DNA of 64,000 nucleotides from Siccirubricoccus deserti. Lineage in GTDB: Bacteria > Pseudomonadota > Alphaproteobacteria > Acetobacterales > Acetobacteraceae. A program made the translations under genes and the position numbers. Every line of letters starts with the position of its first letter. Positions within the stretch are counted from its first letter, which is position 1. Positions 55,346-64,000 of the stretch are shown here, one piece after another. Location: assembly GCF_014283215.1 (NCBI RefSeq), contig NZ_JACOMF010000009.1, positions 1 to 64,000 on the forward strand, in the 5' to 3' direction. The notes beneath the pieces were generated by a model. That model saw only the letters and a program-made list of their open reading frames with translations, had not been told where the DNA came from and did no database searches.

Positions 55346-55505
55346 CGCCGCTGCCGTTTCCTGCTTCGCTGTTGCTGAGTCCGCCCGGCGCCCGGTGGGA
55401 TGTCCCAGGGCACCTGCGGGGCCGGGGCCCCACGAAAACCGGCGGCAAAATAGGGCGGCGCCGCCAGCGCTGTCAAAACACCCGCCAGCGCTGCCGGCCG
55501 GAGCC

Positions 55506-55694
55506 TCACCGGGAGACCACCAGCAGCAGGACAAACAGGGCCACCGTCACCCCCTGCAGGATCACCCGCCAACGCATCAACTGGTTCGACCGCACCGGGT
55601 CGTCCTGGCGCACCAGGCCGAGCATGCCGGCGAAGAGCGTGCCGAGGGTCGCCAGCATGGCGATTCCGGTCAGGATGGTGAGCAGCGTGATCAT
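55506..55694 (-). CDS. Twin-transmembrane small protein (HIG1-type)
   Basis: Encodes 62 residues with two hydrophobic helices ([20 protein letters not shown] and [15 protein letters not shown]) joined by a polar loop [16 protein letters not shown], the twin-transmembrane pattern common in alphaproteobacteria next to etfBA. Possibly a respiratory accessory protein of HIG1 type. It lies between etfB and an MFS gene, same strand. Confidence 0.82.
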   Translation of the reverse strand: MITLLTILTGIAMLATLGTLFAGMLGLVRQDDPVRSNQLMRWRVILQGVTVALFVLLLVVSR

Positions 55695-55751
55695 GGGGCC
55701 CCCTATACCACTGGCCCCCGGCGCTGACAGGCTCGGCGGCGCCCGGGCCGG

Positions 55752-57038
55752 TCAGGCAGCCGGCCCGCCGCTCCTGGAGCTGGTGGGAGAAACCGCGATC
55801 CCGGCCCGGGTTCCGTCCTGCCGCCCCAGTCGTGTCCCGCGCCGCAGCACCACCACCGCCAGCGCCGCCAGCCCACCGCAGAGGCCGAAGCCCGCCGCAT
55901 AGCCGCCGGTCAGCCAGACCAGCGCCGAGAGCAGGCCGGGCGAGACGATCAGCGTCAGCGCCATGGCGAAGCCCATGGCGGAGGTCGCCGCGCCAACCCG
56001 GCCGGGCGGCGCCAGCCGGGCGACCTCGGCCAGCAGCACGCCGGTCCAGCCCACCGCGAAGCAACCCATGGCGGCGGCCAGCGCCACCACCCCGGCGGAG
56101 GGCAGGCTGGCATCGGCCAGCGCCAGCCCGAGCGATGCGGCGGCCGCGCCGAGGCCGATCACACCCAGCACCGGCGGCGCGCCGAAGCGGTCCGCCAGCA
56201 CCGCCCAGAGCACCCGGCCGATCACGCCCGCGGCCTGGCCGATCGCCATGGTCACCCCGGCCTCGACCAGCGGGGTGCCGAGCACCTCCACCTGCCAGGC
56301 GACGAAGAGGGAGAAGAAGCCGAATTGCCCGATCACCAGCCCGCAGCCGTAAAGCGTGGTGGCCCGGAGCTGCGGCGCGTCGCGCAGCAGCAGCAGGCTG
56401 CCGATGGCGTCGCGCCAGGCGGCGCCACGCGGCGCGGCGGGGTCGCGGTCGGCGTCCAGCACCGCGCGCAGCGGTTGCAGCGCCAGCGCCAGCAGCAGGG
56501 CGATGAGGGCGATGGCCAGCACGCCTGCGCGCCAGCCCCAGGCGGCGCCGACCACCGGGGCGATGACCGAGACCAGCATGGCGCCGGCCGGCACCCCGGT
56601 CTGCTTCAGGCCGAAGACCAGGCTGCGGATCTGCGACGGGGTGCGCGCCGCCAGCACATGGCTGCCGGCCGGGGTCAGCGGACCATGCCCGAAGCCGGCG
56701 ACCAGCGCCGAGGCCAGCAGCGCCAGCGGATGGCCGAGCGCGGCCAGGGCGATGCCGAGGCCGATGACGACCAGCGCGCCCTGGCAGACCCGGATGCCGC
56801 CATGCCGCCGCAGCAACCCCTGGGTGAGCGGACCGGAGAGCATGGCGCCGGAATAGGCGATGGCGGTGTGGACGCCGGCGAGGCTCGGCGCCAGCCCGAA
56901 CTCGGCGGCGATGGCCGGGGCGAGGACGGGCAGGGTGAGAAAGGTGCCCATGCCGGCCAGATGCGTGCCGAGCAGCGCCAGCATCACCAGCCAGACGGAG
57001 GGGCCAGGGGGAAGGGCTGCGGCGGGTATGGGGGGCAT
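55752..57038 (-). CDS. MFS transporter
   Basis: Encodes 428 residues from ATG 57038 with about 12 hydrophobic segments. LLGTHLAGMGTFLTLPVLAP is helix 1, QGLLRRHGGIRVCQG resembles the cytoplasmic loop 2-3 motif, GFGHGPLTPAGSHVLA the helix-4 region, and LADRFGAPPVLG the mirrored loop between helices 8-9. Substrate unknown; no regulator is adjacent. Confidence 0.9.
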   Translation of the reverse strand: MPPIPAAALPPGPSVWLVMLALLGTHLAGMGTFLTLPVLAPAIAAEFGLAPSLAGVHTAIAYSGAMLSGPLTQGLLRRHGGIRVCQGALVVIGLGIALAALGHPLALLASALVAGFGHGPLTPAGSHVLAARTPSQIRSLVFGLKQTGVPAGAMLVSVIAPVVGAAWGWRAGVLAIALIALLLALALQPLRAVLDADRDPAAPRGAAWRDAIGSLLLLRDAPQLRATTLYGCGLVIGQFGFFSLFVAWQVEVLGTPLVEAGVTMAIGQAAGVIGRVLWAVLADRFGAPPVLGVIGLGAAAASLGLALADASLPSAGVVALAAAMGCFAVGWTGVLLAEVARLAPPGRVGAATSAMGFAMALTLIVSPGLLSALVWLTGGYAAGFGLCGGLAALAVVVLRRGTRLGRQDGTRAGIAVSPTSSRSGGPAA

Positions 57039-57147
57039 GCGAGGGACATCCTGCCGCCGGTGCTGCGCTGCGGCAAGCCGCCGAACCTGAGTGTGCAATG
57101 CAGAATGGCCGGAGCGCACCTCTCCCGTCCTGGCCGGGCCTGCCTCC

Positions 57148-57183
57148 ACCTTTCTCCGTCATGGCCGGGTCAGGCCCGTCATG
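57148..57183 (+). repeat. REP-like dispersed repeat
   Basis: ACCTTTCTCCGTCATGGCCG then GGTCAGGCCCGTCAT matches the element at 20604-20636 (minus strand) and includes an inverted CATGGCCGGG/CCCG(T)CATG-type core. Intergenic. Confidence 0.55.
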
Positions 57184-57283
57184 GCGTGTGGGGCAAGGAT
57201 GGCCGGCCGGGGGGCGATGGAGAGTGCATTGACTTCGCAATAATGTTCGTATTTTGTTCGGGTTTTGCGCGAGACCCCGGCCA

Positions 57284-57876
57284 ATGCGCCACGTCACCCC
57301 CCGCCGCCCCTGGACCCCACTGACCGACGCCGAATGGGCCGCCCTCGCGCCGCACCTGCTGCGCGCCAATCCCTCCGCCCCGCGCGGCGCCGGACGGCCG
57401 ATCGCGACCCGCGGGCGCGGATGGATGCCATGCTCTACGCCTGCGTCACCGGCTGTCCGTGGCATGACCTGCCGGAGACCGACGCCAGGCCCCTCAGCAT
57501 CGCCCGGCAGTTCCGCCGCCTCGCCCATGCCGGGGTCTGGTCCGGGCTGCTGCGGGCGCTGGCGGCACCGGGGGCCCCGGCCATGCTGCGGGCGATGGAA
57601 TACTGGATCTGCCGCCTCGCCCGCCGCGCCATGCGGCTGCTGGGGATGGCCGGCATCGGCCTCGCCCGCGGCCTTGGCCTGCTGAGCGCCCTGCCGATGC
57701 TGCCCTGGTTCATGCCGAACCGGGATTTGTCCCAGGCCCTGCATGCCTTCACCAATGCCGTGCTGGACCGCCTGCCGGAACAGCGGCCAAGACCGGGATT
57801 GCTCACGCTGCTCGGCAAATGCCTCCAGCACGCCGGCGGCCGCCCGGTCTGGTCGAAGAAGCTGGCCCCGCCATGA
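57284..57876 (+). pseudogene. Frameshifted transposase-like (DUF4096) gene
   Basis: One frame begins MRHVTPRRPWTPLTDAEWAA and continues GAGRPIA. Translation must then shift by one base near 57405-57415 to continue RARMDAMLYACVTGCPWHDL and RQFRRLAHAGVWSGLLRAL, as in the N-terminal domain of IS4/IS5-type transposases (LTDAEWxxLxPHLL ... GRPxxDxRxRMDAxLY). No catalytic DDE core follows; instead the second frame runs to 57876 with an unrelated helical tail. Likely decayed or domesticated transposase material; a sequencing error at the shift cannot be excluded. Confidence 0.55.
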
Positions 57877-57980
57877 GGCAAGACCCGGAGAAAACAAAGG
57901 AGGCTCGGGGGAAGTGCCTTCCTCCGCTCTTGCTTCCATCCCGCTTGTCCCACCCCCCTTCGGCACCGCACAATAGGACA

Positions 57981-59333
57981 ATGGTCACCCCCCTCCCCGT
58001 CCTCGACACCGACCCCGACCCCAGCTTCGCCGAGCTTCTCGCCGCGCGGCCGCACCTTGAGATGCATGCCTTCGACGGGCTGGTGATGGAGGATGTCCCC
58101 CTCGCCCGCATCGCCGAGGTCGCCGGCACCCCCACCTGGGTCTATTCCGCCGGCGCGCTGCGCCGCCGCGCCCGGGCGCTGAAGGCGGCGCTGGACGGTG
58201 CCGGGCTGCGGGCCAGCGTGCATTACGCGGTGAAGGCCAACAGCAACCTCGCGGTGCTACGGGTGCTGGCGGCCGAGGGCCTCGGCGCTGATGTGGTCTC
58301 GGAGGGCGAGCTGCGCGCCGCCCGCGCCGCCGGCATCCCCGCCTCCACCATCGTCTTCTCCGGCGTTGGCAAGACCGAGCGCGAGCTGCGCCTCGCCCTC
58401 GCCGAGGACATCCTGCAGATCAACATCGAGAGCGCCGAGGAAGCCGGGATGCTCTCGGCGCTGGCCGCCTCGCTCGGCCGCACCGCCCGGGTGGCGCTGC
58501 GGGTGAACCCCGACGTGGACGCCCGCACCCACGCCAAGATCACCACCGGCAAGAGCGAGAACAAATTCGGCGTCGCCATCGACGACGCGCCTGCCCTCTA
58601 CGCCCGCCTCGCGACCCTGCCGGGGATCGAGCCGGTCGGCGTCGCCACCCACATCGGCAGCCAGATCACCAGCGGCATGGCCGCCTACCGCGCCGCCTAT
58701 GCCTGCCTCGCCGAGCTGGTGCAGGCGCTGCGCGGCGCCGGGCTGCCGGTGAAGCATGTGGATTGCGGCGGCGGCCTCGGCATCCCCTACCGCGACGAGC
58801 CGGCGCCACTGCCGGAAGCCCTGGCCGGCGCCATCAAGACGACACTCGGCCCGCTCGGCCTGCCGGTGATGCTGGAACCGGGCCGCTGGATCGCCGGCCC
58901 GGCCGGGGTGCTGCTGGCCTCCGTCGTGCTGCAGAAGCAAGGCGCGGCGCGACGCTTCCTGGTGCTGGACGCGGCGATGAACGACCTGGTCCGACCGGCG
59001 ATGTACGAGGCCTGGCACGGCATCCTGCCGGTCTCCCCGGTGGCGGCGGCCTCGCCGCTCACCCCCGCCGATGTGGTCGGTCCGGTCTGTGAGACCGGGG
59101 ATACTTTCGCGCGGGGCCGGGCGTTGCCATCTCTGACACCCGGGGCGCTGGTCGCCTTCCTGGATGCGGGAGCCTATGGCGCGGCAATGAGCAGCACCTA
59201 CAACATGCGGCCCCTGGCCGCCGAGGTCCTGGTCGATGGCGACCGTTTCGCGGTGGTGCGGGACCGCCAGGGCTTCGATGAGATGCTCGCCGGCCAGCGC
59301 CAGCCGGCCTGGCTCGGGAATCCGCAGCCGTGA
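57981..59333 (+). CDS. lysA: Diaminopimelate decarboxylase
   Basis: Encodes 450 residues. VHYAVKANSNLAVLRVLAAE holds the PLP Lys; GADVVSEGELRAARAAGIPA, HIGSQITSGMAAYRAAYA and VDCGGGLGIPY bind the cofactor phosphate; CETGDTFARGRALP supplies the catalytic Cys at the dimer interface. It makes L-lysine from meso-diaminopimelate. The stop overlaps the GTG start of the next gene (GTGA). Confidence 0.97.
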   Translation: MVTPLPVLDTDPDPSFAELLAARPHLEMHAFDGLVMEDVPLARIAEVAGTPTWVYSAGALRRRARALKAALDGAGLRASVHYAVKANSNLAVLRVLAAEGLGADVVSEGELRAARAAGIPASTIVFSGVGKTERELRLALAEDILQINIESAEEAGMLSALAASLGRTARVALRVNPDVDARTHAKITTGKSENKFGVAIDDAPALYARLATLPGIEPVGVATHIGSQITSGMAAYRAAYACLAELVQALRGAGLPVKHVDCGGGLGIPYRDEPAPLPEALAGAIKTTLGPLGLPVMLEPGRWIAGPAGVLLASVVLQKQGAARRFLVLDAAMNDLVRPAMYEAWHGILPVSPVAAASPLTPADVVGPVCETGDTFARGRALPSLTPGALVAFLDAGAYGAAMSSTYNMRPLAAEVLVDGDRFAVVRDRQGFDEMLAGQRQPAWLGNPQP

Positions 59334-61933
59334 GCGGGGGCGGGCCCGCCGGGCTGGCCGCGGCGCTCCGGCGCCGCCGCCGCCTCGCGCGGCTCGCCCT
59401 GGCCTGGGAAGGGGTCTGGCCGCGCGCCTGGCCGGTGCTCGGCATCGCCGGGCTGTTCGGCATTCTTGCCCTGCTCGATGTGCCGGCGCTGCTGCCGCCG
59501 AGGTTGCACCTGCTGCTGCTGCTGGGCTTCGCCGCGGCGCTTGGCTACGCCGCCTGGCGCGGCTTCCGCGGCTTCGCCCTACCCGGCGCGGCGGTGGCGG
59601 AACGCCGGCTGGAACGCGCCTCCGGCCTTCGCCATCGGCCGCTGGCGGCGCTGGCCGACCACCCGGCCGGCGACGACCCCGCCGCGCTGGCGCTGTGGCA
59701 GGTGCACCAGCAGCGCGCCGCGGCGCAGATCCGCCAACTCAAGGTCGGCACGCCGCACCCCGGCCTGCCGGCGCGCGACCCGGTCGCGCTGCGTGGCGCC
59801 CTGGCGCTCGGGCTGGTGGCGGCGCTGGTCATCGCCGGGGCCGAGGCGCCGGAACGCCTCCGCCGCGCCTTCTCCCCCGCCTTCGCCGGCCCTGCCCCGG
59901 TGCCGGCGCTGCGGCTGGAAGCCTGGGTGACGCCGCCGGGCTATACCGGCGCCGCGCCGGTCTTCCTCGACGCCGCCGGCGGCAGTGCCACGGTGCCGGC
60001 CGGCAGCCGGTTGCAGGTCTCGCTCTCCGGCGGCAGCCCGGCCGGGGGTTCCGCACCGGAGCTGGTAACGCCGGAGGGTACCACCGCCTTTCGCGCCCTG
60101 GACGGCAGCAGCTTCACCGCCGAGACGGCGCTGAACCAGGGGGTGCGCCTCGCGGTGCGGCGCGACGGCGCCGAGCTGGCGCAATGGAGCCTGGCGGTGC
60201 AGGCCGATGCGCCGCCGAGCGTCGAATTCGCCGAACCGCCCGCCCGCGCCGCCCGCGGCCTCGCCACGCGGCTGCCCTGGCAGGCGGAGGATGACTGGGG
60301 CCTCGCCACGCTGCGGGCCGAGTTGCTGCTGGTGGCGCGGCCCGATGCGCCGGCGATGGTCCTGGAACTGCCGCTGCCCGGCGGCCGGCCGAAGCAGGCC
60401 CGCGGCAACGCCCAGCCCGACCTTTCCGCCCATCCCTGGGCCGGGCTGGAGGTGGAGGCGCGGCTCTTCGCCCGCGACGGCGCGGAGCAGGAAGGCCGGT
60501 CGGAGCCGGCCCGGCTGGTGCTGCCGGAACGCAGCTTCAACCATGCGGTGGCGAAGCGGCTGATCGCGCTGCGCAAGCGGCTCTCGCTGGAGCCCGGCCA
60601 GCGCGGCCCGGCGCGGCGGGAGCTGGAGGCGCTGGCCGCCGCGCCGGACGCCTTCGAGCACGACACCGCGACCTATCTGGCGCTGCGCATCGCCCGTTCC
60701 CGCCTCGTCTTCGACCGCAAGCCGGAGGCGGTGGCCGAGGTGCAGGAGCTGCTGTGGGAGACTGCCCTGGCGCTGGAGGAAGGCCGCGACGGCCGCACGC
60801 TGCGCGCGCTGCAACAGGCGCGGGAGGCGCTGCGCCAGGCGCTCGACCAGGCCGAGCAGCTGCCGCGCGACGACCCGGCCCAGGCGGAGCAGCGGGCCGA
60901 GCTGGAACGCCGCATCCAGGAGTTGCGCGACGCCATCCGCCAGCACCTGGAAGCCCTGGCCGAGCGGCTGCAGCGGGAAAATGCCGAGGCCATCCCCTTC
61001 GACCCGCAATCCCGGCTGATGGACCAGCGGGAGATGGACCGCCGCACCCGCCGGATGGAGGAAGCCGCGCGCGAGGGCCGCACCGAGGACGCGAGGCGCG
61101 AGCTGGCCGAGCTGGAGGAGATGCTGAAGGCGCTGGAGGAAGGCCGCGCCCAGCGCGCCGAAAGCCCGGAACGCCGGCAGCGCCGGGAACGCGGCCAGCA
61201 GCAGATGGGCGTGGTGCAGGACATGGTGAAGCGCCAGTCCGAGATGCTCGACCGCAGCCACCAGCGGGCGGAGGAGGAGGAACGCGACCGGGCCCAGCGC
61301 AGCCGCCAGCAGCGCCAGCAGATGCCGGGCTTCCGCTGGCCGCCGGAGCCGCCCCAGGCGCAGCCCCAGCCGGGCCAGAGTCCGGAGGCCCAGGCCGAGC
61401 GCGACCAGGACGGCCGTCGCCAGCGCGCCCTGCGCCGCGCCCTCGGCGAGCTGATGCAGCAATTCGGTGACCTGACCGGAGAGGTGCCGGAAGGCCTCGG
61501 CCGCGCCGACCAGGCGATGCGGGAGGCCCAGGAGCACCTGCGCAACGGCGATGCGCGGGACGCCCAGCAGCGGGCGCTGCGCGCCCTGCAGGAAGGCGGC
61601 CGGCAGATGGCGCAATCCATGCAGCGGCAGTTCGGCCAGGGCCAGCAGGATGGCGAGGAGGATGGCGACCCGCAGGACATGGCGGGCGACCAGCAGCCGG
61701 GCGGCAATGGCCAGGACCAGGCGCAGGGCCAGGGCGAGGGGCGCGATCCGCTCGGCCGCCGCTCCCGCGACGTCAGCGGCACCGCCGACAATGGCGCCGA
61801 CACAAGGGTGCCGGATGAGGCGGAGATGCTGCGCACCCGTCAGCTTCAGGAGGAGCTGCGCCGCCGCGGCGGCGAGCGCGAGCGCCCTGCCGAGGAGCTG
61901 GAATACATCGACCGCCTGCTGAAGCGGTTCTGA
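59330..61933 (+). CDS. TIGR02302-type membrane/coiled-coil protein
   Basis: Encodes 867 residues from GTG 59330. Two or three N-terminal hydrophobic helices (VLGIAGLFGILALLDVPALL; LHLLLLLGFAAALGYAA; LALGLVAALVIAG near 150) are followed by a beta-rich region to about 410, a long charged helical region rich in Q, E and R (about 450-680), and a Gly/Gln-rich linker with QDMAGDQQPGGNGQDQAQGQ. This is the organisation of TIGR02302 proteins, found after lysA in alphaproteobacteria. It is presumed envelope-associated; biochemical function is unknown. Confidence 0.9.
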   Translation: MSGGGPAGLAAALRRRRRLARLALAWEGVWPRAWPVLGIAGLFGILALLDVPALLPPRLHLLLLLGFAAALGYAAWRGFRGFALPGAAVAERRLERASGLRHRPLAALADHPAGDDPAALALWQVHQQRAAAQIRQLKVGTPHPGLPARDPVALRGALALGLVAALVIAGAEAPERLRRAFSPAFAGPAPVPALRLEAWVTPPGYTGAAPVFLDAAGGSATVPAGSRLQVSLSGGSPAGGSAPELVTPEGTTAFRALDGSSFTAETALNQGVRLAVRRDGAELAQWSLAVQADAPPSVEFAEPPARAARGLATRLPWQAEDDWGLATLRAELLLVARPDAPAMVLELPLPGGRPKQARGNAQPDLSAHPWAGLEVEARLFARDGAEQEGRSEPARLVLPERSFNHAVAKRLIALRKRLSLEPGQRGPARRELEALAAAPDAFEHDTATYLALRIARSRLVFDRKPEAVAEVQELLWETALALEEGRDGRTLRALQQAREALRQALDQAEQLPRDDPAQAEQRAELERRIQELRDAIRQHLEALAERLQRENAEAIPFDPQSRLMDQREMDRRTRRMEEAAREGRTEDARRELAELEEMLKALEEGRAQRAESPERRQRRERGQQQMGVVQDMVKRQSEMLDRSHQRAEEEERDRAQRSRQQRQQMPGFRWPPEPPQAQPQPGQSPEAQAERDQDGRRQRALRRALGELMQQFGDLTGEVPEGLGRADQAMREAQEHLRNGDARDAQQRALRALQEGGRQMAQSMQRQFGQGQQDGEEDGDPQDMAGDQQPGGNGQDQAQGQGEGRDPLGRRSRDVSGTADNGADTRVPDEAEMLRTRQLQEELRRRGGERERPAEELEYIDRLLKRF

Positions 61934-61935
61934 GG

Positions 61936-62310
61936 ATGATCGACCACGCCTCCATCCCGGTCCGCGCGCTGGCGCCGGCCGGCGACTTCTACGACCGGGC
62001 GCTGGCGCCGCTCGGCCTGACCCGGCTGGTGGAGCGGCCGCGCCAGCTCGGCTACGGCAAGCGCTATCCGGAGCTGTGGCTGAACCTGCGGGAGGATCAT
62101 GCGGCGCCCGAAGACCCGGGGCATCACCTCTGCCTGCGGGCGGCGGATGAGGCGGCGGTGCGGGCGTTCCACGCCGCCGCGCTGGCGGCCGGCGGTCGCA
62201 GCGACGGCGCCCCCGGACCACGCCCTGCGGCGATGACCGGCTACTTCGCGGCCTTCATCCGCGATCCGGACGGCAACCGGCTGGAGGCGGCGACCTTCCC
62301 GCGCGGGTGA
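61936..62310 (+). CDS. VOC-family (glyoxalase/dioxygenase-like) protein
   Basis: Encodes 124 residues. MIDHASIPVRALAPAGDFYD and RALAPLGLTRLVERPRQLGYG begin the VOC fold; HLCLRAADEAAVRAFHAAAL and FIRDPDGNRLEAATFP are the second module with the late metal-ligand Glu. Only two bases separate it from the TIGR02302 stop. Substrate unknown. Confidence 0.9.
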   Translation: MIDHASIPVRALAPAGDFYDRALAPLGLTRLVERPRQLGYGKRYPELWLNLREDHAAPEDPGHHLCLRAADEAAVRAFHAAALAAGGRSDGAPGPRPAAMTGYFAAFIRDPDGNRLEAATFPRG

Positions 62311-62403
62311 GCGCGCGGCGCGGCTTCAGGCTTTCTCAACCGCCGCCCGGATAGGCTGGCCTCCCCGGCCCGCCGCGACATCCCCGGCGGCGGGTGGAGC
62401 TTC

Positions 62404-64000
62404 ATGCCGACCGTCACGGGCACCGCCGGCCACAACCTGCTGCAAGGCACCGCCGGCGCCGATCTCATGCTCGGGCTGGCGGGCGACGACACGCTGCTGG
62501 CCGGAGCCGGGGGCGACAGGCTGGATGGCGGGGGGGGCCAGGACCGCGCGGTGGTGGATCGCTCCGCTGCCACCGCCGGGCTCACGGTCTTCGTGCTGGC
62601 GCCGCATCTGGTCAGCGACCTCGCCGGCACCAGTGCCACCGGCATCGAGGAGGTGTGGTTCACGGCCGGCAGCGGCGATGACAGCCTGATCGGCGGCGCC
62701 GGCGCGGATTCGCTGGCCGGCGGCGCCGGCAACGATGCGCTGCAGGGCGGCGCCGGGGCTGACACGCTGGGCGGTGGCGCAGGCGACGACACGCTGCTCG
62801 GCGGGGACGGCGTGGATCGGCTGAGCGGCGGCCTCGGCGCCGACCGCTTCGTGCTGCAGGGGATCGGCGCGGTCGGGAGCACCCTCGGCGCGATCGACCG
62901 CGTCACCGATTTCGCCGCGGCACAGGGCGACCTGCTGGTGCTGCGCGGCCAGGCGGTCGGCGGCGCCATCCTGCCGATCGCCACGCGCAGCTTCGCCGTC
63001 GCTGGCCAGCCACTGCTGCCGGTGGGCTTCGGCGGATCGCTGCCGGCGCGGGCGACACTGGCCGCCGGCATTCTGCTGCCGGATCGGACCGGCGGCCGCG
63101 CCTACACCCTCTACTGGCAGCCCGATACCACCGGTGGCTGGGTGCTGCTCGACGTCAACCGCGACGGCGTGCTCGGCGCCGGCGACCTGGTGATGCGCGT
63201 CGATACCACCGGCGGCGCGCCGATCACCGCGGCCAGCTTCATCGCCGGAACCTTCGCCACCACCGGCACCACTGGCGGCGACAGCCTGGTCGGCGGCAGT
63301 GATGCCGACAGCATCCTCGGCTTCGCCGGCGCCGACACCCTGGCCGGGCTCGATGGCAACGACACGCTGCTCGGCGGCGAGGGCGACGACAGCCTGGACG
63401 GCGGCGCCGGGCAGGACAGCCTGACCGGCGGCGAGGGCGCCGACTGGCTGGTCGGCGGCACCGGCAACGACACGCTGGACGGCGGCGGTGGCAACGACAC
63501 CCTGTATGGCGGCACCGGGGATGATCTGCTGCTCGGCGGCGCCGGCGCCGATTTGCTGGAGGGCGGGGCAGGCGACGACAGCCTGGAGGGCGGCCTCGGC
63601 GCAGACAGGCTGACCGGCGGCGCCGGGGCCGACACGCTGCTGCTGCAGGCAATGGGTGAGGCCGCCTGGTCGACGCTGGGCACGATGGACAGCGTCATCG
63701 GCTTCAGCCGGGCGGAGGGCGACCGCATCCGCCTCAGCGACGGCTTCTGGGGCCTGGCGGATGGCCGCGGCGCCACCGCCGGCACCTATATGGGCGCCGA
63801 TGGCATCGCCCGGCCGCTGGTGTTCAACGGCAGCACGCTGCGGCCGCAGGCGGCGCTGTCGGCCGGGATGGCGCTGCCGGCGCAGCCGCTCGGCGGGCTG
63901 GCGGCATATCAGCTCCACTGGATACCGGCGCTGGTGGCGGGCCAGCCGGCGGGTGGCTGGCTGGTGCTCGACCTCGACCGCAACGGCAGGCTGGATACCA
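62404..64000 (+). CDS. RTX-type calcium-binding repeat protein, cut by the window edge
   Basis: The frame is open from ATG 62404 ([20 protein letters not shown]) to the edge, at least 532 codons. Glycine/aspartate nonapeptides GGxGxDxLx occur in two arrays, about residues 12-45/92-150 and 298-410 ([20 protein letters not shown], then similar). Between and after them is a repeated folded unit: [20 protein letters not shown] with NRDGVLG and [19 protein letters not shown] with DLDRNG. These proteins fold in calcium outside the cell and leave by type I secretion using a C-terminal signal. No N-terminal signal peptide is present, as expected. Confidence 0.9.
   Translation, partial: MPTVTGTAGHNLLQGTAGADLMLGLAGDDTLLAGAGGDRLDGGGGQDRAVVDRSAATAGLTVFVLAPHLVSDLAGTSATGIEEVWFTAGSGDDSLIGGAGADSLAGGAGNDALQGGAGADTLGGGAGDDTLLGGDGVDRLSGGLGADRFVLQGIGAVGSTLGAIDRVTDFAAAQGDLLVLRGQAVGGAILPIATRSFAVAGQPLLPVGFGGSLPARATLAAGILLPDRTGGRAYTLYWQPDTTGGWVLLDVNRDGVLGAGDLVMRVDTTGGAPITAASFIAGTFATTGTTGGDSLVGGSDADSILGFAGADTLAGLDGNDTLLGGEGDDSLDGGAGQDSLTGGEGADWLVGGTGNDTLDGGGGNDTLYGGTGDDLLLGGAGADLLEGGAGDDSLEGGLGADRLTGGAGADTLLLQAMGEAAWSTLGTMDSVIGFSRAEGDRIRLSDGFWGLADGRGATAGTYMGADGIARPLVFNGSTLRPQAALSAGMALPAQPLGGLAAYQLHWIPALVAGQPAGGWLVLDLDRNGRLDT

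Noticed and set aside
62326-63918. A 530-codon frame antisense to the RTX protein
   Set aside because: It is produced by the third-position GC bias of glycine/aspartate repeats and has no recognisable domain. The plus-strand RTX frame explains the region.

Overview
The window is very GC-rich, densely coded DNA of alphaproteobacterial type. It most resembles the Acetobacteraceae (Roseomonas and relatives). The indications are two Bug-type tricarboxylate-binding proteins, a TAXI/TRAP receptor, a short OpgH glucosyltransferase, an etfB-etfA-hydroxyacyl-CoA dehydrogenase block, lysA followed by a TIGR02302-type gene, and codon use dominated by G/C in third positions. This placement is inference from gene content; no rRNA or tRNA gene was seen.

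Left end (1-11 kb): a decayed accessory region. It holds the 3' end of an IS5-type transposase at the window edge, an IS630-type remnant, and a methyltransferase fragment joined to a Bug-protein tail. Among these lie a NYN/OST-HTH protein, a GH65 phosphorylase-like enzyme convergent with a beta-phosphoglucomutase-like HAD enzyme, a M15-type peptidase, and a transporter-binding-protein/EthD-like group.

11-21.4 kb: a plus-strand block with a stress-type protein, an RpoD-like sigma factor, and then a three-gene locus that is the most unusual part of the window. The locus encodes a 230-residue alanine-rich protein, an 1817-residue protein of degenerate ~70-residue helical repeats ending in an HExxH zincin domain, and a CpXC-type cysteine protein. 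A sigma70-like promoter followed by a 13-bp hairpin precedes it.

21.6-27.3 kb: a minus-strand queuosine cluster (queA, tgt, queF, two unknown small genes, queG, queC, a VUT/YhhQ-type transporter). Most genes overlap by a few bases, and it ends at an intrinsic terminator.

27.5-45.5 kb: mostly metabolic and housekeeping genes. These include a GH19-like protein, metallophosphatases, a Bug protein, an alpha/beta hydrolase, a ROK-like kinase with circularly permuted motif order, Nudix, GreB, a 5'-nucleotidase, a TAXI receptor, a 900-residue repeat-rich membrane protein, DehI-like and MBL proteins, an acyl-CoA synthetase and an enolase-superfamily enzyme.

45.5-50 kb: a cobalamin-riboswitch-like sequence with no co-directional gene, five consecutive small lipoprotein genes, and opgH. 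50-62.3 kb: a GMC oxidoreductase, a stress-type protein, a 3-hydroxybutyryl-CoA dehydrogenase separated by a strong terminator from etfA/etfB, an MFS transporter, a frameshifted transposase-like gene, lysA, a TIGR02302-type protein and a VOC protein. The right edge cuts an RTX calcium-binding-repeat protein.
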